Of a stretch of DNA of 64,000 nucleotides, positions 1 through 9,000 are shown one piece after another. The position numbers and the translations under genes were made by a program. Every line of letters begins with the position of its first letter. Position 1 is the first letter of the stretch. Source of the stretch: Phlebotomus papatasi (Eukaryota; Arthropoda; Insecta; Diptera; Psychodidae); NCBI RefSeq assembly GCF_024763615.1, contig NC_077223.1:20956001-21020000 (forward strand), written 5' to 3'. The notes beneath the pieces were generated by a model. That model was not told the DNA's origin. It did not search any database and worked only from the letters and a program-made list of their open reading frames with translations.

Positions 1-17
1 CTGATAACTAACAATTA

Positions 18-1192
18 AGGTAAAGGACCCTATATCGACCACTTAAGGTGATGTTTTGTGAAAAATTTATGAAAAATCAGTTACAATTTGTCTTTTTTGA
101 TAGGGTTTTTATTTAAAACTATAGAATAGATCTTTATCTATCTTATGGTGAACTTCATTTAGACATAATATAATTTTAAATTACAAAAAATTAAACTGTT
201 TCAAAAATGCGATGTGTTCCTCTACTCGACTACTCTGATATCAGAGTGCCTTTACTCGACCGCCTGGGGTTCCTCTACTCGACCACCCATTTTTTCTAAG
301 AAATTAAATAAACCACAAAACTATAAAGTCATGCATTTAACTTTGGTTTTCTAACACTTCATGAATAACGCTTAAAATTAAGTCAATCATTAATATAAAA
401 TAGGAAAACTCAGTTTTATGAATTTATTCAAAAGTAGTAAAACATTTAACTGAAAAAGCTCCACTTCCTATGATTCGTCAACAGGTCGAATTGAGGAACA
501 TTATATTTGAAATGCACTTTCAATTTTAAGACCTTAAATTTAATGTTTAACTTAATCGTGGAACTAAAATTTTTGCACAGAATAAAGATAAAGTCCTCAA
601 CTTGCGATTAGACTCAAAATTTGAATTCTCAAGTAATCTGTAAGGATAATAATTGAAATAATTCCTTAACTCTTTCGTCTCTTTTGGGACTGTAGTACCC
701 AAAGAAGCATATGCATCTTCTATCAAAAACAATGTTTTTTAATTATTCAGAACTGATAAAAATTCGATTCTTGTGGATGATTACAAACTATAAGGATGTC
801 CAAATGTAAGATATTTTTTGTAGGACTTCAATTAATTCCTGAGCTTAGATTATTTTGATTAAAAATTGTGAAATTGGCTTGCAGCATATGCTGCGGTCCG
901 GAAAGAGGTAAGAAAACAATTAAGAATGCCATAAATTGATGAATAATTGCGAATTTTTATTTAAGAAATACTTTTAACGCTTCGTAAAAGTGCTTTTTTC
1001 AGTGTTCTATGGTCAATTTATATGATATTTCACTGATTTGTATTAATTATGAAATAACTGACCCTATGATGTTAAACTATTTGCCAAATATTATTGCAAA
1101 TGTAAATAATTTGAATAAATATTTCGCCTGGTCGACCTGAGGAACCTAGGGTGGTCGAACAGAGAGGCGGTCGAGTAGAGGATACTTTACCT
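18..1192. mobile_element. Composite TA-flanked inverted-repeat element (AGGTAAAG termini)
   Basis: Both ends carry AGGTAAAG (18 onward, and the reverse complement ending at 1192) followed by CTATATCGACC / CTCTACTCGACC-like sequence, each flanked by TA. Subterminal CTCTACTCGACC motifs recur at about 212-290 and 1124-1180. A separate TTAA-type MITE (670-907) lies inside. No transposase reading frame was seen, so this is a non-autonomous element. It shares its terminus with the compact element at 24605-24825. Confidence 0.6.
670..907. mobile_element. TTAA-type MITE, copy 1 (piggyBac-like target site)
   Basis: TTAA at 666-669 precedes CTCTTTCGTCTC, and the other end is CGGTCCGGAAAGAG followed by GTAA, a decayed TTAA. 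Inner arms contain GCATATG and CATATGCTGC. A better-preserved copy lies at 7081-7328. The TTAA duplication is typical of piggyBac-superfamily derivatives; the superfamily assignment is inference. Confidence 0.6.
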
Positions 1193-2102
1193 TACAGATT
1201 ACATAAATTCGAAAAGCAATTTTTTCTTAAATTTTCAAAAAACTTGTTCAAACTTTATGGGTACTCTCATCCCCAAAAATCTAGAGGTCAAATGTAAGGT
1301 TATCCCGCCAATGCCCGCCATTTGCTTTTTGACACCAACCTTGTAAGAAAATTCCAAGCGGAAGCGAAATTTTTGCCAATATGGCCGATAATTTTGACAT
1401 TTGGCAGCGAGGGAGATTGCTTTCAGGGAAGTTTTTCCTATTCTTCCAGATTTTGGTGAATTCTGATTGTCCAGGAAGTGCCTTTTATGCTTTTGAGAAA
1501 GCTTAATGTGTCTACAATAACATCGTGTTGAGAGAAATGTGTTTTAAAGTGTTATTGTGTGAAATATTTTGAGAAATCTGTTGGCGAGCAGGAATTTGGT
1601 GTTTTCTTGACCACTTCCTGGACATCTAACAAGATACTGGGCAATAATTCTTCTTGTTTTAGTGATCAACATTGAAAAGGAGTCATTTGACACGCAAAAA
1701 TAATTCACAAAATTGATATTATTGGCTTTTGGAAAATTGAAGTTTGTCTCCTTTGCGTTCTTTTGAGGACGAGAGGACCCATGAGTTTTCCAATTTCCCA
1801 GAGGAGGAAAAAAATTCTTTCTCTGTAAAAGTATCATATTTATCAACCCTTAAGGTGGCGAAAAGTACTTACGATACCCTACTTTCCACTGGCCCAAAAC
1901 TGTTACCCAGCGCTGTTAACATTCTGGTACTGGTACCCAGAGCTGTTGGTTGTTAACTTTGGTCAGCTGGGTACTCGATGAATTTAATCGATTGCTTCCG
2001 GAAAGGGAAAGCGCACCGAATTAAATTTTTGAGAAAAACACAAAAATAGACAAAAAAAAATAGAAAAAAACCCAATAAGGAAAATTTTTTGTAATTTTCC
2101 GA
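1193..2102. other. Intergenic stretch, no gene recognised
   Basis: Moderately AT-rich sequence between the composite repeat and the RpS10 polyadenylation signal. Open frames on both strands (to 100 codons on minus, 70 on plus) lack recognisable motifs and are not credible genes. About 1290-1450 is somewhat more GC-rich and could hold an untranslated exon of a neighbouring gene, but nothing proves it. Confidence 0.4.
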
Positions 2103-2108
2103 TTTATT
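2103..2108 (-). terminator. RpS10 polyadenylation signal AATAAA
   Basis: TTTATT on plus reads AATAAA on minus, about 30 nt beyond the RpS10 stop codon at 2138-2140. This is the expected position for a short ribosomal-protein 3' UTR. Confidence 0.7.
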
Positions 2109-2137
2109 AAAATCATTTTCCGGATGTGGGAATTCAT

Positions 2138-2910
2138 TTACTGTGGGCGACTTCCACGACCGAATCCTCCGCGCTGAAAAGAAATGGAGGGTAATTGTTA
2201 GTCACAGAAATCGCTAAAATGAACCAATTCAGCTGAACTTACGAATTCGACATCTCCAGCACCAGGTCCAACATCTCCCTTCTTGTCAGGACCACCTCCT
2301 GGAGGAGCACGACGATAAGCAGAGCGATCCTCTTGAGGTTTGGATCCTTCTGATCGTGGAGCAGTTGTTGGGCGAGGACGTGCAGTTTCTGTCCTGACGT
2401 TGCGCTTCAGCGTTGATGGGACAATCTCTGGAGGCAAATGGAGATACGTCCGGAGGTATTCAATGCCCTTGTTTGTGAGATACCTTTAGGAGAAGATTAA
2501 AGTTATACAATTTCCTGACCATAATGAAGGCAGGACACGAATGTCCCTTCCGGAAGTTTCCCTGGGAAACTGAGATTTTTTCTCTGAGTTGAAAATCATT
2601 TTTCCACTGACGCTTCCGGAAGGGACATTTGTGTCCTGCCTTCATATTATCTTCACGTCAGTTTAACCACTTCGTTAATTTCCTGACCAATCGGAATGAA
2701 GTATACTCACCAGTAGAAGTGTCTCCAGGCAAACTGTTCCTTGACAAAGCCACGAGACTCCAGGGACTGCATGGTCTTAATGACATGGAGATTGGGAATA
2801 TTCTCCAGTTCGGGATGTTTTGGTGCATTGAAGTCCTTCTTTGCCACCATAACACCCTCCTTAAACAAGTACTCATAGATAGTCACACGATGCTGCTTGG
2901 GCATAAACAT
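2138..2910 (-). CDS. RpS10: Ribosomal protein S10 (eS10)
   Basis: This gene encodes the small-subunit cytosolic ribosomal protein eS10. Coding exons are 2711-2910, 2243-2483 and 2138-2173, with consensus GT-AG junctions (for example GTGAGT after 2711 and CTAAAG before 2483). Joined they give 477 nt, 158 residues plus stop, close to the roughly 160 residues usual for insect eS10. The N-terminal 100 residues form the winged-helix S10/plectin domain, starting MFMPKQHRVTIYEYLF and containing FAWRHFYWYLTNKGIEYLR across the first intron. The C-terminus is a low-complexity tail ending in an RGGFGRG arginine/glycine motif. The ATG sits in an AAAATG context. A non-coding leader exon ends at 3128. The second intron holds a 122 bp hairpin MITE. 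Identification rests on direct reading of the family sequence. Confidence 0.97.
2524..2645. mobile_element. Short hairpin MITE in RpS10 intron
   Basis: A 122 bp element with about 33 bp near-perfect terminal inverted repeats: ATGAAGGCAGGACAC at the left and its complement GTGTCCTGCCTTCAT at the right, extending inward through CCCTTCCGGAAG. It occupies over half of the 227 bp intron between RpS10 coding exons and leaves both splice sites intact. It has no coding capacity, and no second copy was noticed in this window. Confidence 0.75.
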
Positions 2911-3127
2911 TTTGTGGCCTGGAAAGAGAGATAATCATCATTATTTATCCGGATAACCTCCCTTTTCGCCCAGTGTTTTGACATTGCATTCCTGGAGTGG
3001 GAATTCATGCATTTTTAGCTATATTCTGGGCATATTTTTCAACAAATTTCACATGAATCCGCTGCAGGATATCCCCAGGGATATTGATGACCAAAATTTC
3101 ATAAGAAAACCCCAACAAAACACTCAC

Positions 3128-3185
3128 TTTTTGTGAAAAACTCCAACACAAATCCACGTTTCTTCACAGACCGAATGCAAAAGAG
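3128..3185 (-). promoter_or_regulatory. RpS10: RpS10 5' leader exon and probable pyrimidine-tract start
   Basis: On minus, CTCTTTTGC at 3185-3177 is a candidate TOP-like transcription start, and a second pyrimidine-rich run lies just upstream near 3195-3202. The leader ends at 3128 with the donor GTGAGT (3127-3122). The matching acceptor CTCTCTTTCCAG precedes 2918, eight bases before the ATG. TOP leaders are established for ribosomal-protein mRNAs and couple their translation to growth. The exact start site is inferred. Confidence 0.5.
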
Positions 3186-3302
3186 CGAGTATGGCGACCG
3201 GAAGACACTAGCAACAGTCAAACGAAGAAGAAGAAGATGAGACAGCGTTTTTTGAAATTGAAAATCAGTGTAACAGAAGTAGGCGTTTTTTTTCTAGAAA
3301 AT

Positions 3303-3308
3303 TTTATT
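3303..3308 (-). terminator. Polyadenylation signal of the acidic secreted-protein gene
   Basis: AATAAA on minus, about 80 nt after the stop codon at 3390-3392. It lies only about 100-120 bp upstream of the probable RpS10 start, so the two genes are tightly packed in tandem. Confidence 0.6.
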
Positions 3309-3389
3309 GTTTCTGTGAGAAAAGTACATTTTCCGGCATTTTCAGCCGCAATTCTCAGTGGTTTTTTGTGTGTGAAAAGTGTCTAGTGA

Positions 3390-4922
3390 CTACAGCCAGT
3401 AGTATGCATCATTATCTACATCACTGGTGGTGACTAATCTACTCTGGAGATCATCAGAATCATCTTCTTCAGCTGAATTGCTCTCATCGCGGGACTCTGC
3501 ACTACTTGGCTTGTACTGGTAAGCTCCTGAGGGTTTTTCCTCACCACTTTCCTCCTCTGACGATGAATCCTCCTCGGATTCATCATAGTCAGCTTCCTGT
3601 TTGAGATTCTGCTTCTTCTCATCATCGTATTCTGCAGAATCATCCTCTTCTTCGTCACTTTCCTCATCCTCATAGTCCACAGAATTCTTTGTCTTTTCCT
3701 GTTCCTGAGGCTTGACCTTTGTGGCTGGAACGGAAATTTCTCCATCGTAGATCTTTATCTGAATTGCTTGTTTGTCTGCTGGAGTTCCTTCGTGGTGGTA
3801 TATCTTGGTTTCGTAACCAAAAGATCCAAGATTTCTCCTTGATTGTTTGATGGAGGAGAGTTTTGGGGAGAATGTGGGTGCTAGAGATCGTGTAGGTTGG
3901 GGTTTTTGCTGACCTGATGGACTGTAGAATCCGTAATTCACTCTTGTATTGAGGACAGATTGGGGCGTCGCTTCGGTAACTGGTAGAGGATTTTGGAGGA
4001 TAGCAGCGTTGATGAGGGGAGTGTAGAAGCCATAGGGATACCTCAATTGCTGAGTCTGATCACCCTCAACGATCTCTGCATTCTCTGTCACTTGATAGGT
4101 TCTCTGGATGTCTCCGTCGTCGTCTGATTCGTCATCGTCCTCCTCTTCCAAATCAGCATTCCTCGTGATTTTCTTCTTATCGTCCTCTACGTAATCTTCA
4201 TCTATTTGGTCACTTTCTTCGTCTTTCTTTTCATCTGTCGGCTGATCTTCAACAGTTAGTTCATCTACTTCCTCAGGCTTTGAACTTTCTTCAGGATCTG
4301 CCTTCAACTCCTGATGATTTTCAACATCTTCAGGCTTTTCTTCAATGGTTTCTTCAATATTGTCATCAGATCTTTCGATTTTGACGTATTCCTGCTTCTC
4401 AGTGTGATCTTCAGCTTCAACAGGATTCTCAATATCCGTTTCTGGTTCATTTTTGATGTCTTCATGGTCCTCATGAGTCGGACTTTCCCCAACATTTTCA
4501 TGTTCTCCATGATCTTCCTTCGGCTGATCTTCATTTGGTTGATCTTCACTCTTTTGGTATTCTTCAACTTGATTTTCCTGCGCTTCATCTTGAACTACAA
4601 TTGGGCTCTCCTTGAGATCAGCCTTTTTCTCATCTCCCTTACCGTCTGAACTATCGTGGTATCCAAAAGCTTCATGCTTTTCATACCCATAGTCATCCCC
4701 ATCTTTGTCGTGAAAACTCTCAAAATGCTCATATCCCTTCTTTCCCTCATCCTTCATGTTCTTAATGTATCCAATTTCTGAATCCTGATCTGAACTGCCA
4801 ACATGAAGGTACACAGGTTCCGGTTCATTTACTTTTAGCACATTTCCATGGGTTAAACTGGTAATCCAAAAAAACACCAAGAAATGTCCAATAGAGCACC
4901 AAAAGATATTGTCACACCACAT
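3390..4922 (-). CDS. Secreted, highly acidic, Glu/Asp/Ser-rich protein of unknown function
   Basis: A single uninterrupted 510-codon frame starting at the ATG at 4922-4920. Residues 1 to about 26 look like a signal peptide: a hydrophobic FLVFFWITSL core ending near THG. Residues 30-275 are rich in Glu, Asp, Lys and His with repeated EDQP/EDHGEH-type motifs. A less acidic middle (about 275-385) contains PYGFYTPLINAAILQNPLP, NYGFYSPSGQQ and FGYETKIYHHEG; the paired GFYTP/GFYSP motifs look like a short internal repeat. Residues 395-495 are again runs of Glu/Asp/Ser, ending DNDAYYWL. There is no transmembrane segment after the signal. The composition would fit an extracellular cation-binding, matrix or cuticle/eggshell protein, but this is inference and I do not recognise a named family. 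A TATA-like box lies 137 bp upstream and an AATAAA about 80 nt downstream, supporting a complete gene. Confidence 0.85.
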   Translation of the reverse strand: MWCDNIFWCSIGHFLVFFWITSLTHGNVLKVNEPEPVYLHVGSSDQDSEIGYIKNMKDEGKKGYEHFESFHDKDGDDYGYEKHEAFGYHDSSDGKGDEKKADLKESPIVVQDEAQENQVEEYQKSEDQPNEDQPKEDHGEHENVGESPTHEDHEDIKNEPETDIENPVEAEDHTEKQEYVKIERSDDNIEETIEEKPEDVENHQELKADPEESSKPEEVDELTVEDQPTDEKKDEESDQIDEDYVEDDKKKITRNADLEEEDDDESDDDGDIQRTYQVTENAEIVEGDQTQQLRYPYGFYTPLINAAILQNPLPVTEATPQSVLNTRVNYGFYSPSGQQKPQPTRSLAPTFSPKLSSIKQSRRNLGSFGYETKIYHHEGTPADKQAIQIKIYDGEISVPATKVKPQEQEKTKNSVDYEDEESDEEEDDSAEYDDEKKQNLKQEADYDESEEDSSSEEESGEEKPSGAYQYKPSSAESRDESNSAEEDDSDDLQSRLVTTSDVDNDAYYWL

Positions 4923-5058
4923 TTTTTCTGGACCCTTCCTCAGACCACCCCAAAACTAATCTCCAATATTTTTTTTCTTTGGTCCAAGAGCTCCAGCTTC
5001 AACCGAAATCAAAGAAAGTTGAACGTGAAATGGTGACAATTGTCTCAGAATGTCGTAG

Positions 5059-5064
5059 TTTATA
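5059..5064 (-). promoter_or_regulatory. TATA-like box for the acidic secreted-protein gene
   Basis: TATAAA on minus (CACTATAAACTACGAC context), 137 bp upstream of the ATG at 4922. This would place the start near 5030 and give a leader of about 110 nt. Only the motif and its position support it. Confidence 0.4.
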
Positions 5065-5069
5065 GTGAG

Positions 5070-5760
5070 ACAAAAAAAGCTAAGTGTCTTGCCCTACTAC
5101 CCAAGAGAGATCCCCATTCATAGAGAAATTAGGTGGGATTTTTGTCAATTGGGTATGAATGCGGTGCAAGTTCACGAAAAGTCCAAATTGAAATAGTTTT
5201 GTCCACAGAAATATCATTGGGAATTATACACGGCGAAAGTATAACGAAATATGGCACGTATATTGTGGTTAAAAGTGCTCAGATGATCATTCTTCCAGAA
5301 CTGTGATCATTTTTAACACACATTTAAAACTGTGGATAAGTCAATATTTATTCTTTGGAGCAAGAGAGTCAGATGCAATTTGCATGGGGTCCGATGATGC
5401 AATTGATCCAAAGTGCAAATCATTTGATCAGTCCTAGAAAAATTGTTGCATATTGTATGTTATGAGGCAATAGGTATGTATGTCTCTTTGGCAAGTTGTT
5501 CTTGAGATACCACATACCAGCTTTGTGCAATTGCTCGATTTTCTATAATTTTCTTTAGCAGTTGTTAAGGTTATATCGTCTAAGCTAAGCCAGTTAGTGG
5601 GGAGCAAATCTACAGCAAATCTCTGAATATTATCTAGAACTTGTGAAAACTGAAGAAAAATGTAACAAAACTGATATTTTGAAGTTTCCTCAAGCTTTAC
5701 TAAGACTTGAGAGATTTCTACTCTGCAATTACACTTAGGATCTTGATTTTTTAGGCAATA
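5070..5760. other. Upstream region of the acidic-protein gene, no gene seen
   Basis: AT-rich sequence between the TATA-like box and the first repeat. It includes a short ATGCAATTTGCAT near-palindrome at about 5372-5384. No credible coding region or named repeat was recognised. Regulatory sequence for the 3390-4922 gene may lie here, but that cannot be shown. Confidence 0.35.
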
Positions 5761-5965
5761 GGAAAGACTGGGGCAAAAAGTCACAAAATGAACATGTATT
5801 ATGTTTTCCATTCATTGACTTCCATAACATCCGAAAGTTTTATAATACAAATATACCTACCCAAAAGGAAATTTATTGCTCTTCAATTTTACCGAAGACC
5901 ATCTTCATCTATCTCGAAATTATGATTTCGTGGTGTTTCTCAAAAATACTGGGGCAAATAGTAAC
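5761..5965. repeat. Partial GGGGA..CTGGGGCA-family MITE
   Basis: A TA dinucleotide precedes GGAAAGACTGGGGCAAAAAG, closely matching the left end of the 47588-48505 element. An internal CTGGGGCAAATAG recurs near 5950, as in the 19062 element. A matching right terminus was not found, so the copy is truncated or diverged. Confidence 0.45.
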
Positions 5966-6010
5966 AGTCATGGGGTGATTTTGTTTCGTTTTATTACGGA
6001 CTCTCGTAAA

Positions 6011-6095
6011 AAAAGGGGTGGCAAAGCATCTTATGCTTTGCAAAATGCTCGAATTTGTGACTCTGATGCCATACCGATAAATACTTTCGCGTCAT
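6011..6095 (+). repeat. SINE-like short repeat, copy 1 (GGTGGCAAAGC family)
   Basis: Begins GGGGTGGCAAAGC, then GCTTTGCAAAATGCTCGAA, then GATGCCATACCG. The same order of blocks occurs at 12248-12322, 40574-40660, 40765-40860 (all minus) and 57729-57800 (plus). A GCAAAGC..GCTTTGC hairpin sits at the start, and the GCTCGAA-type block resembles a degenerate pol III B box. Origin as a SINE fragment is inference. Confidence 0.45.
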
Positions 6096-6138
6096 TTACC
6101 GTTTACCAATTCATAACCGTTGTGAGTCTACTCATAAA

Positions 6139-6166
6139 TCACTGAAAGGATCGCTCCTTTCAGTGA
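6139..6166. repeat. Perfect 12 bp inverted repeat (hairpin)
   Basis: TCACTGAAAGGA and TCCTTTCAGTGA separated by TCGC. It could be the remnant junction of an inverted-repeat transposon or a transcript hairpin. No gene is adjacent, so no role is assigned. Confidence 0.6.
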
Positions 6167-6358
6167 TGACTCCGGCACACCTCTTAGTTCGGTATAATTT
6201 CATGAAATCGAAATTCGCTTCTCTTTCTCAAAGGATTTGCATAAGTCTGTGCCACATTTTTTGGTCTCAAAATTGGACTGAACTAAATTTAATTTGGTGT
6301 GATGTTCAAAAGAAGAAAAAGAGTACTGTTGCAGATTCGAATTTGAAATGAGTACTAA

Positions 6359-8455
6359 CCCAGCGAGCACAGTTAGCAGAATAAAATAGGATTTTCAGCA
6401 TTTTTTTGCTGAATCGGTCTGCTGGCCAATCAGCAACTCTCGAACAAAAAGTGCTAAGCAAATACATAAAAATGGCACTGTTTAGCGCTCGCAGTGGATG
6501 ATGGCAGAACTAAATACTGCCGGTAGATGGCGCCAGTAAGCATTTAGCAGCAAATTTTCTCTTTCATTTTTTTTCTTTTTCTCTCAAAATGTCAAAATGG
6601 ACTTGGAATTTCCCCTGAAATTATTTATCAACTTGGGGGATATTATAATCACGATTTTTATTACTTATATTATTATAGGAATTATGCTGCGGTATGCTGC
6701 CTACAGAGAATAGTCAAATAAGAGTATTAAACATACTCCCGACCAAAAATGTTGCATTTTTTAGTGAATTGCGTCATTATTTTCCCGAGAAAAAAAAATA
6801 TTTTTTTCTGAGCAAATATTCAGTCGGGGGTTATAAAATTATTCATTATTTATAAAAAATATGTTTTTTCTTTTCCAAAAAGCATATTTTCCTCAATTTT
6901 CGCAAATAAATATTGGCATCTTTCCTGGAACAGCCATCGATGTATTATGCTCACAGTCGGTCACAACTATTGTAATTGATCTTGAAACAGGATTTTTCTA
7001 CTTTTTTAACTTTTTATGGTAAATAAAGTTGCAGATGCATTTAAAAAAATCCATTTAAAAGTTGTGACTCCCCCACTTAACTCTTTCGCCTCTTTTGGGA
7101 CTCTGAGTACCCAAAGCAGCATATGAATACTTTGTGGAAAACAATGTTTTTTTTTTTAATTATTCAGAACTGATAAAAATCCTATTCTTGTGAATGATTA
7201 CAAACTATAAGGATGTCTAAATGTAAAATATTTTTTTGTAGGACCTCAATTAATTTCTGAGCAAAGATATTTTTGATTTAAAAAAAAAGTGAAATTGGCT
7301 TACAGTATATGCTGCGGTCCGGAAAGAGTTAATGAGTTCAATAATGCCTTTTAAAAATACTACAAAAAAATTTCTATGGATACTACAAAATAAAATATAA
7401 TTGTTTTATCACAATTTAAGTTGAAAAATTTACATAAAAGCGTTTTTGTTTGTTGCGGCAAATGTTAAATTGTTTTATATTTTACAAGTGAAATAAATGT
7501 ATGATCCGTGCACGATGCATATGCATAATGTATATGCTGCACTTTTCTATTTATAAATTTTCGATTATAAATTTTCTAAAGCGCATTTTTACGCAAAAAA
7601 CTACTTTTATTATCGTGGTAAAATAACAAACCAACAATTATCGTTTTTTTAATACTGTACGTATTCTTTTTTAAATGAAAAATTTATTCAATTTGATGAT
7701 TCATTTTTTAAATTAAAATGATATGCATTTATATTTTTTAGAAGAGAGTTTTTAAATACCTTTAAAGTCAGGAAAATATGCTAATTTGTTGGAAATCATT
7801 TCAAATAATTTTGAGTAGACTGTGTATACCATTAAATAAAAATTATAGAGGCTCTAAATTCTATATGTTCTTGATCTTCTTGGTATTTCCATGAGGTTCC
7901 GAAGTTTTTTCAATATTTCTCGAATTTAGAATTCATTAAATATCAAAATATCTTGAGAATTCCCAAGAATTTCTTGGGTTATTAATTTTCTAAAATCACA
8001 GCGGACAAGAATTCTTGGCAATGCAATTTTAATTTAGGTGTAGTATATTTTTTATAAATGAATTCACAATATTTTTTGATAAAATTAGACAAAAAAAATA
8101 AAATTTATTGGCCGGAAAAGGTTTAAGAATACATATTATTCAAAATATATTATAAATATGATTTTTTAAAATTTTTGTGAATTTTAAATTTTTTGCTTTA
8201 TTTTTTAATGTCAAATGTGGTTATTGTAAGAATCATAAAATTGTAATAATGGAAAAGGTTAACCTTAGCTTCTACTCAACTCAGCAAAGACAAAAACCAA
8301 GTGCATTAAAGTCTCTCACTCGATTGGGGAAAAAGAATAACTTTGACTAATTGCCACTGCGATCGCTAGTGTAACTTCGAGGTCAGCAGAGCTCAGCTGA
8401 AAAAATATATGTTTTCAGCTGATTTGAAAAAGCTTAGCATTTGGTGCTCGCTGGG
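6359..8455. mobile_element. 2.1 kb DNA transposon remnant with CCCAGCGAGCAC termini
   Basis: CCCAGCGAGCAC at 6359 is mirrored by GTGCTCGCTGGG ending at 8455. Subterminal blocks on both sides contain GCTAAGC, CAGCTGA and GTCTGCTGG-like motifs. No clear target duplication was seen. The interior is AT-rich, has no transposase, and contains the TTAA MITE at 7081-7328. Related internal sequence (AACAAAAAATGCTAACC and ATGGCACTG) recurs near 33665-33790 in a TMTC intron. Confidence 0.55.
7081..7328. mobile_element. TTAA-type MITE, copy 2
   Basis: A 248 bp element with exact TTAA on both sides (7077-7080 and 7329-7332). Ends read CTCTTTCGCCTCTTTTGGGA and GCGGTCCGGAAAGAG. It is the same family and orientation as 670-907 and is nested in the 6359-8455 element, so it is the younger insertion. 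Confidence 0.7.
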
Positions 8456-8998
8456 AAATGTGAGTGGTCGGTTTAGCCATTGTTTAATTTAGTGTTGCCA
8501 TAGCAGAAATGAAATGTCATTTGGTGAAAGAGATACCGAGGACGAACACGAGATTTAGAATCTGTGAAAATCTATTGAAAACCTGTAAGTAGGAAACAAG
8601 GAAAACAGGGATTACGAAAACTTAAAGACTGTTCTATTTATAGGCAAATTTATATTTAAAGAAAAGCGAGAATTTATGGAGATTTAAAGAGGGCAAATTG
8701 ACTGCTCAGGTATGTAAAGTTAGGCTTAGAATAAAATAGACAATCATGGCTGACTCCCTCTTTTCAGATCTTTAACCACTCATACAGTATAGACTTTGAA
8801 ATTATCGCACTAGAAGAATTTGAGTTTATTGAATAAAGAATATTCCGATAGAGAATTTTGACAAGAACAAGTACTAAAGAGTAGGATAGACATGCAAAGT
8901 TTTTAAGAAGGAAAAGAATGTTTATGAAATTTTCCTGATCTAAAAGGTGTGCCGGAACCATTAGTAATGCAATTGAATATCGGTTAAAAATAGATAGA
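8456..8998. other. Intergenic, no gene recognised
   Basis: AT-rich sequence between two transposons. A 94-codon minus frame (8764-9048) has no family features and runs into the Tc1-derived palindrome, so it is not called. Confidence 0.35.
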
Positions 8999-9000
8999 TA

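Noticed and set aside
4304..4649. Overlapping frames opposite or within the acidic-protein gene
   Set aside because: Low-complexity acidic coding gives open Lys/Arg- or Phe/Ile-rich frames on other phases; these are shadows.
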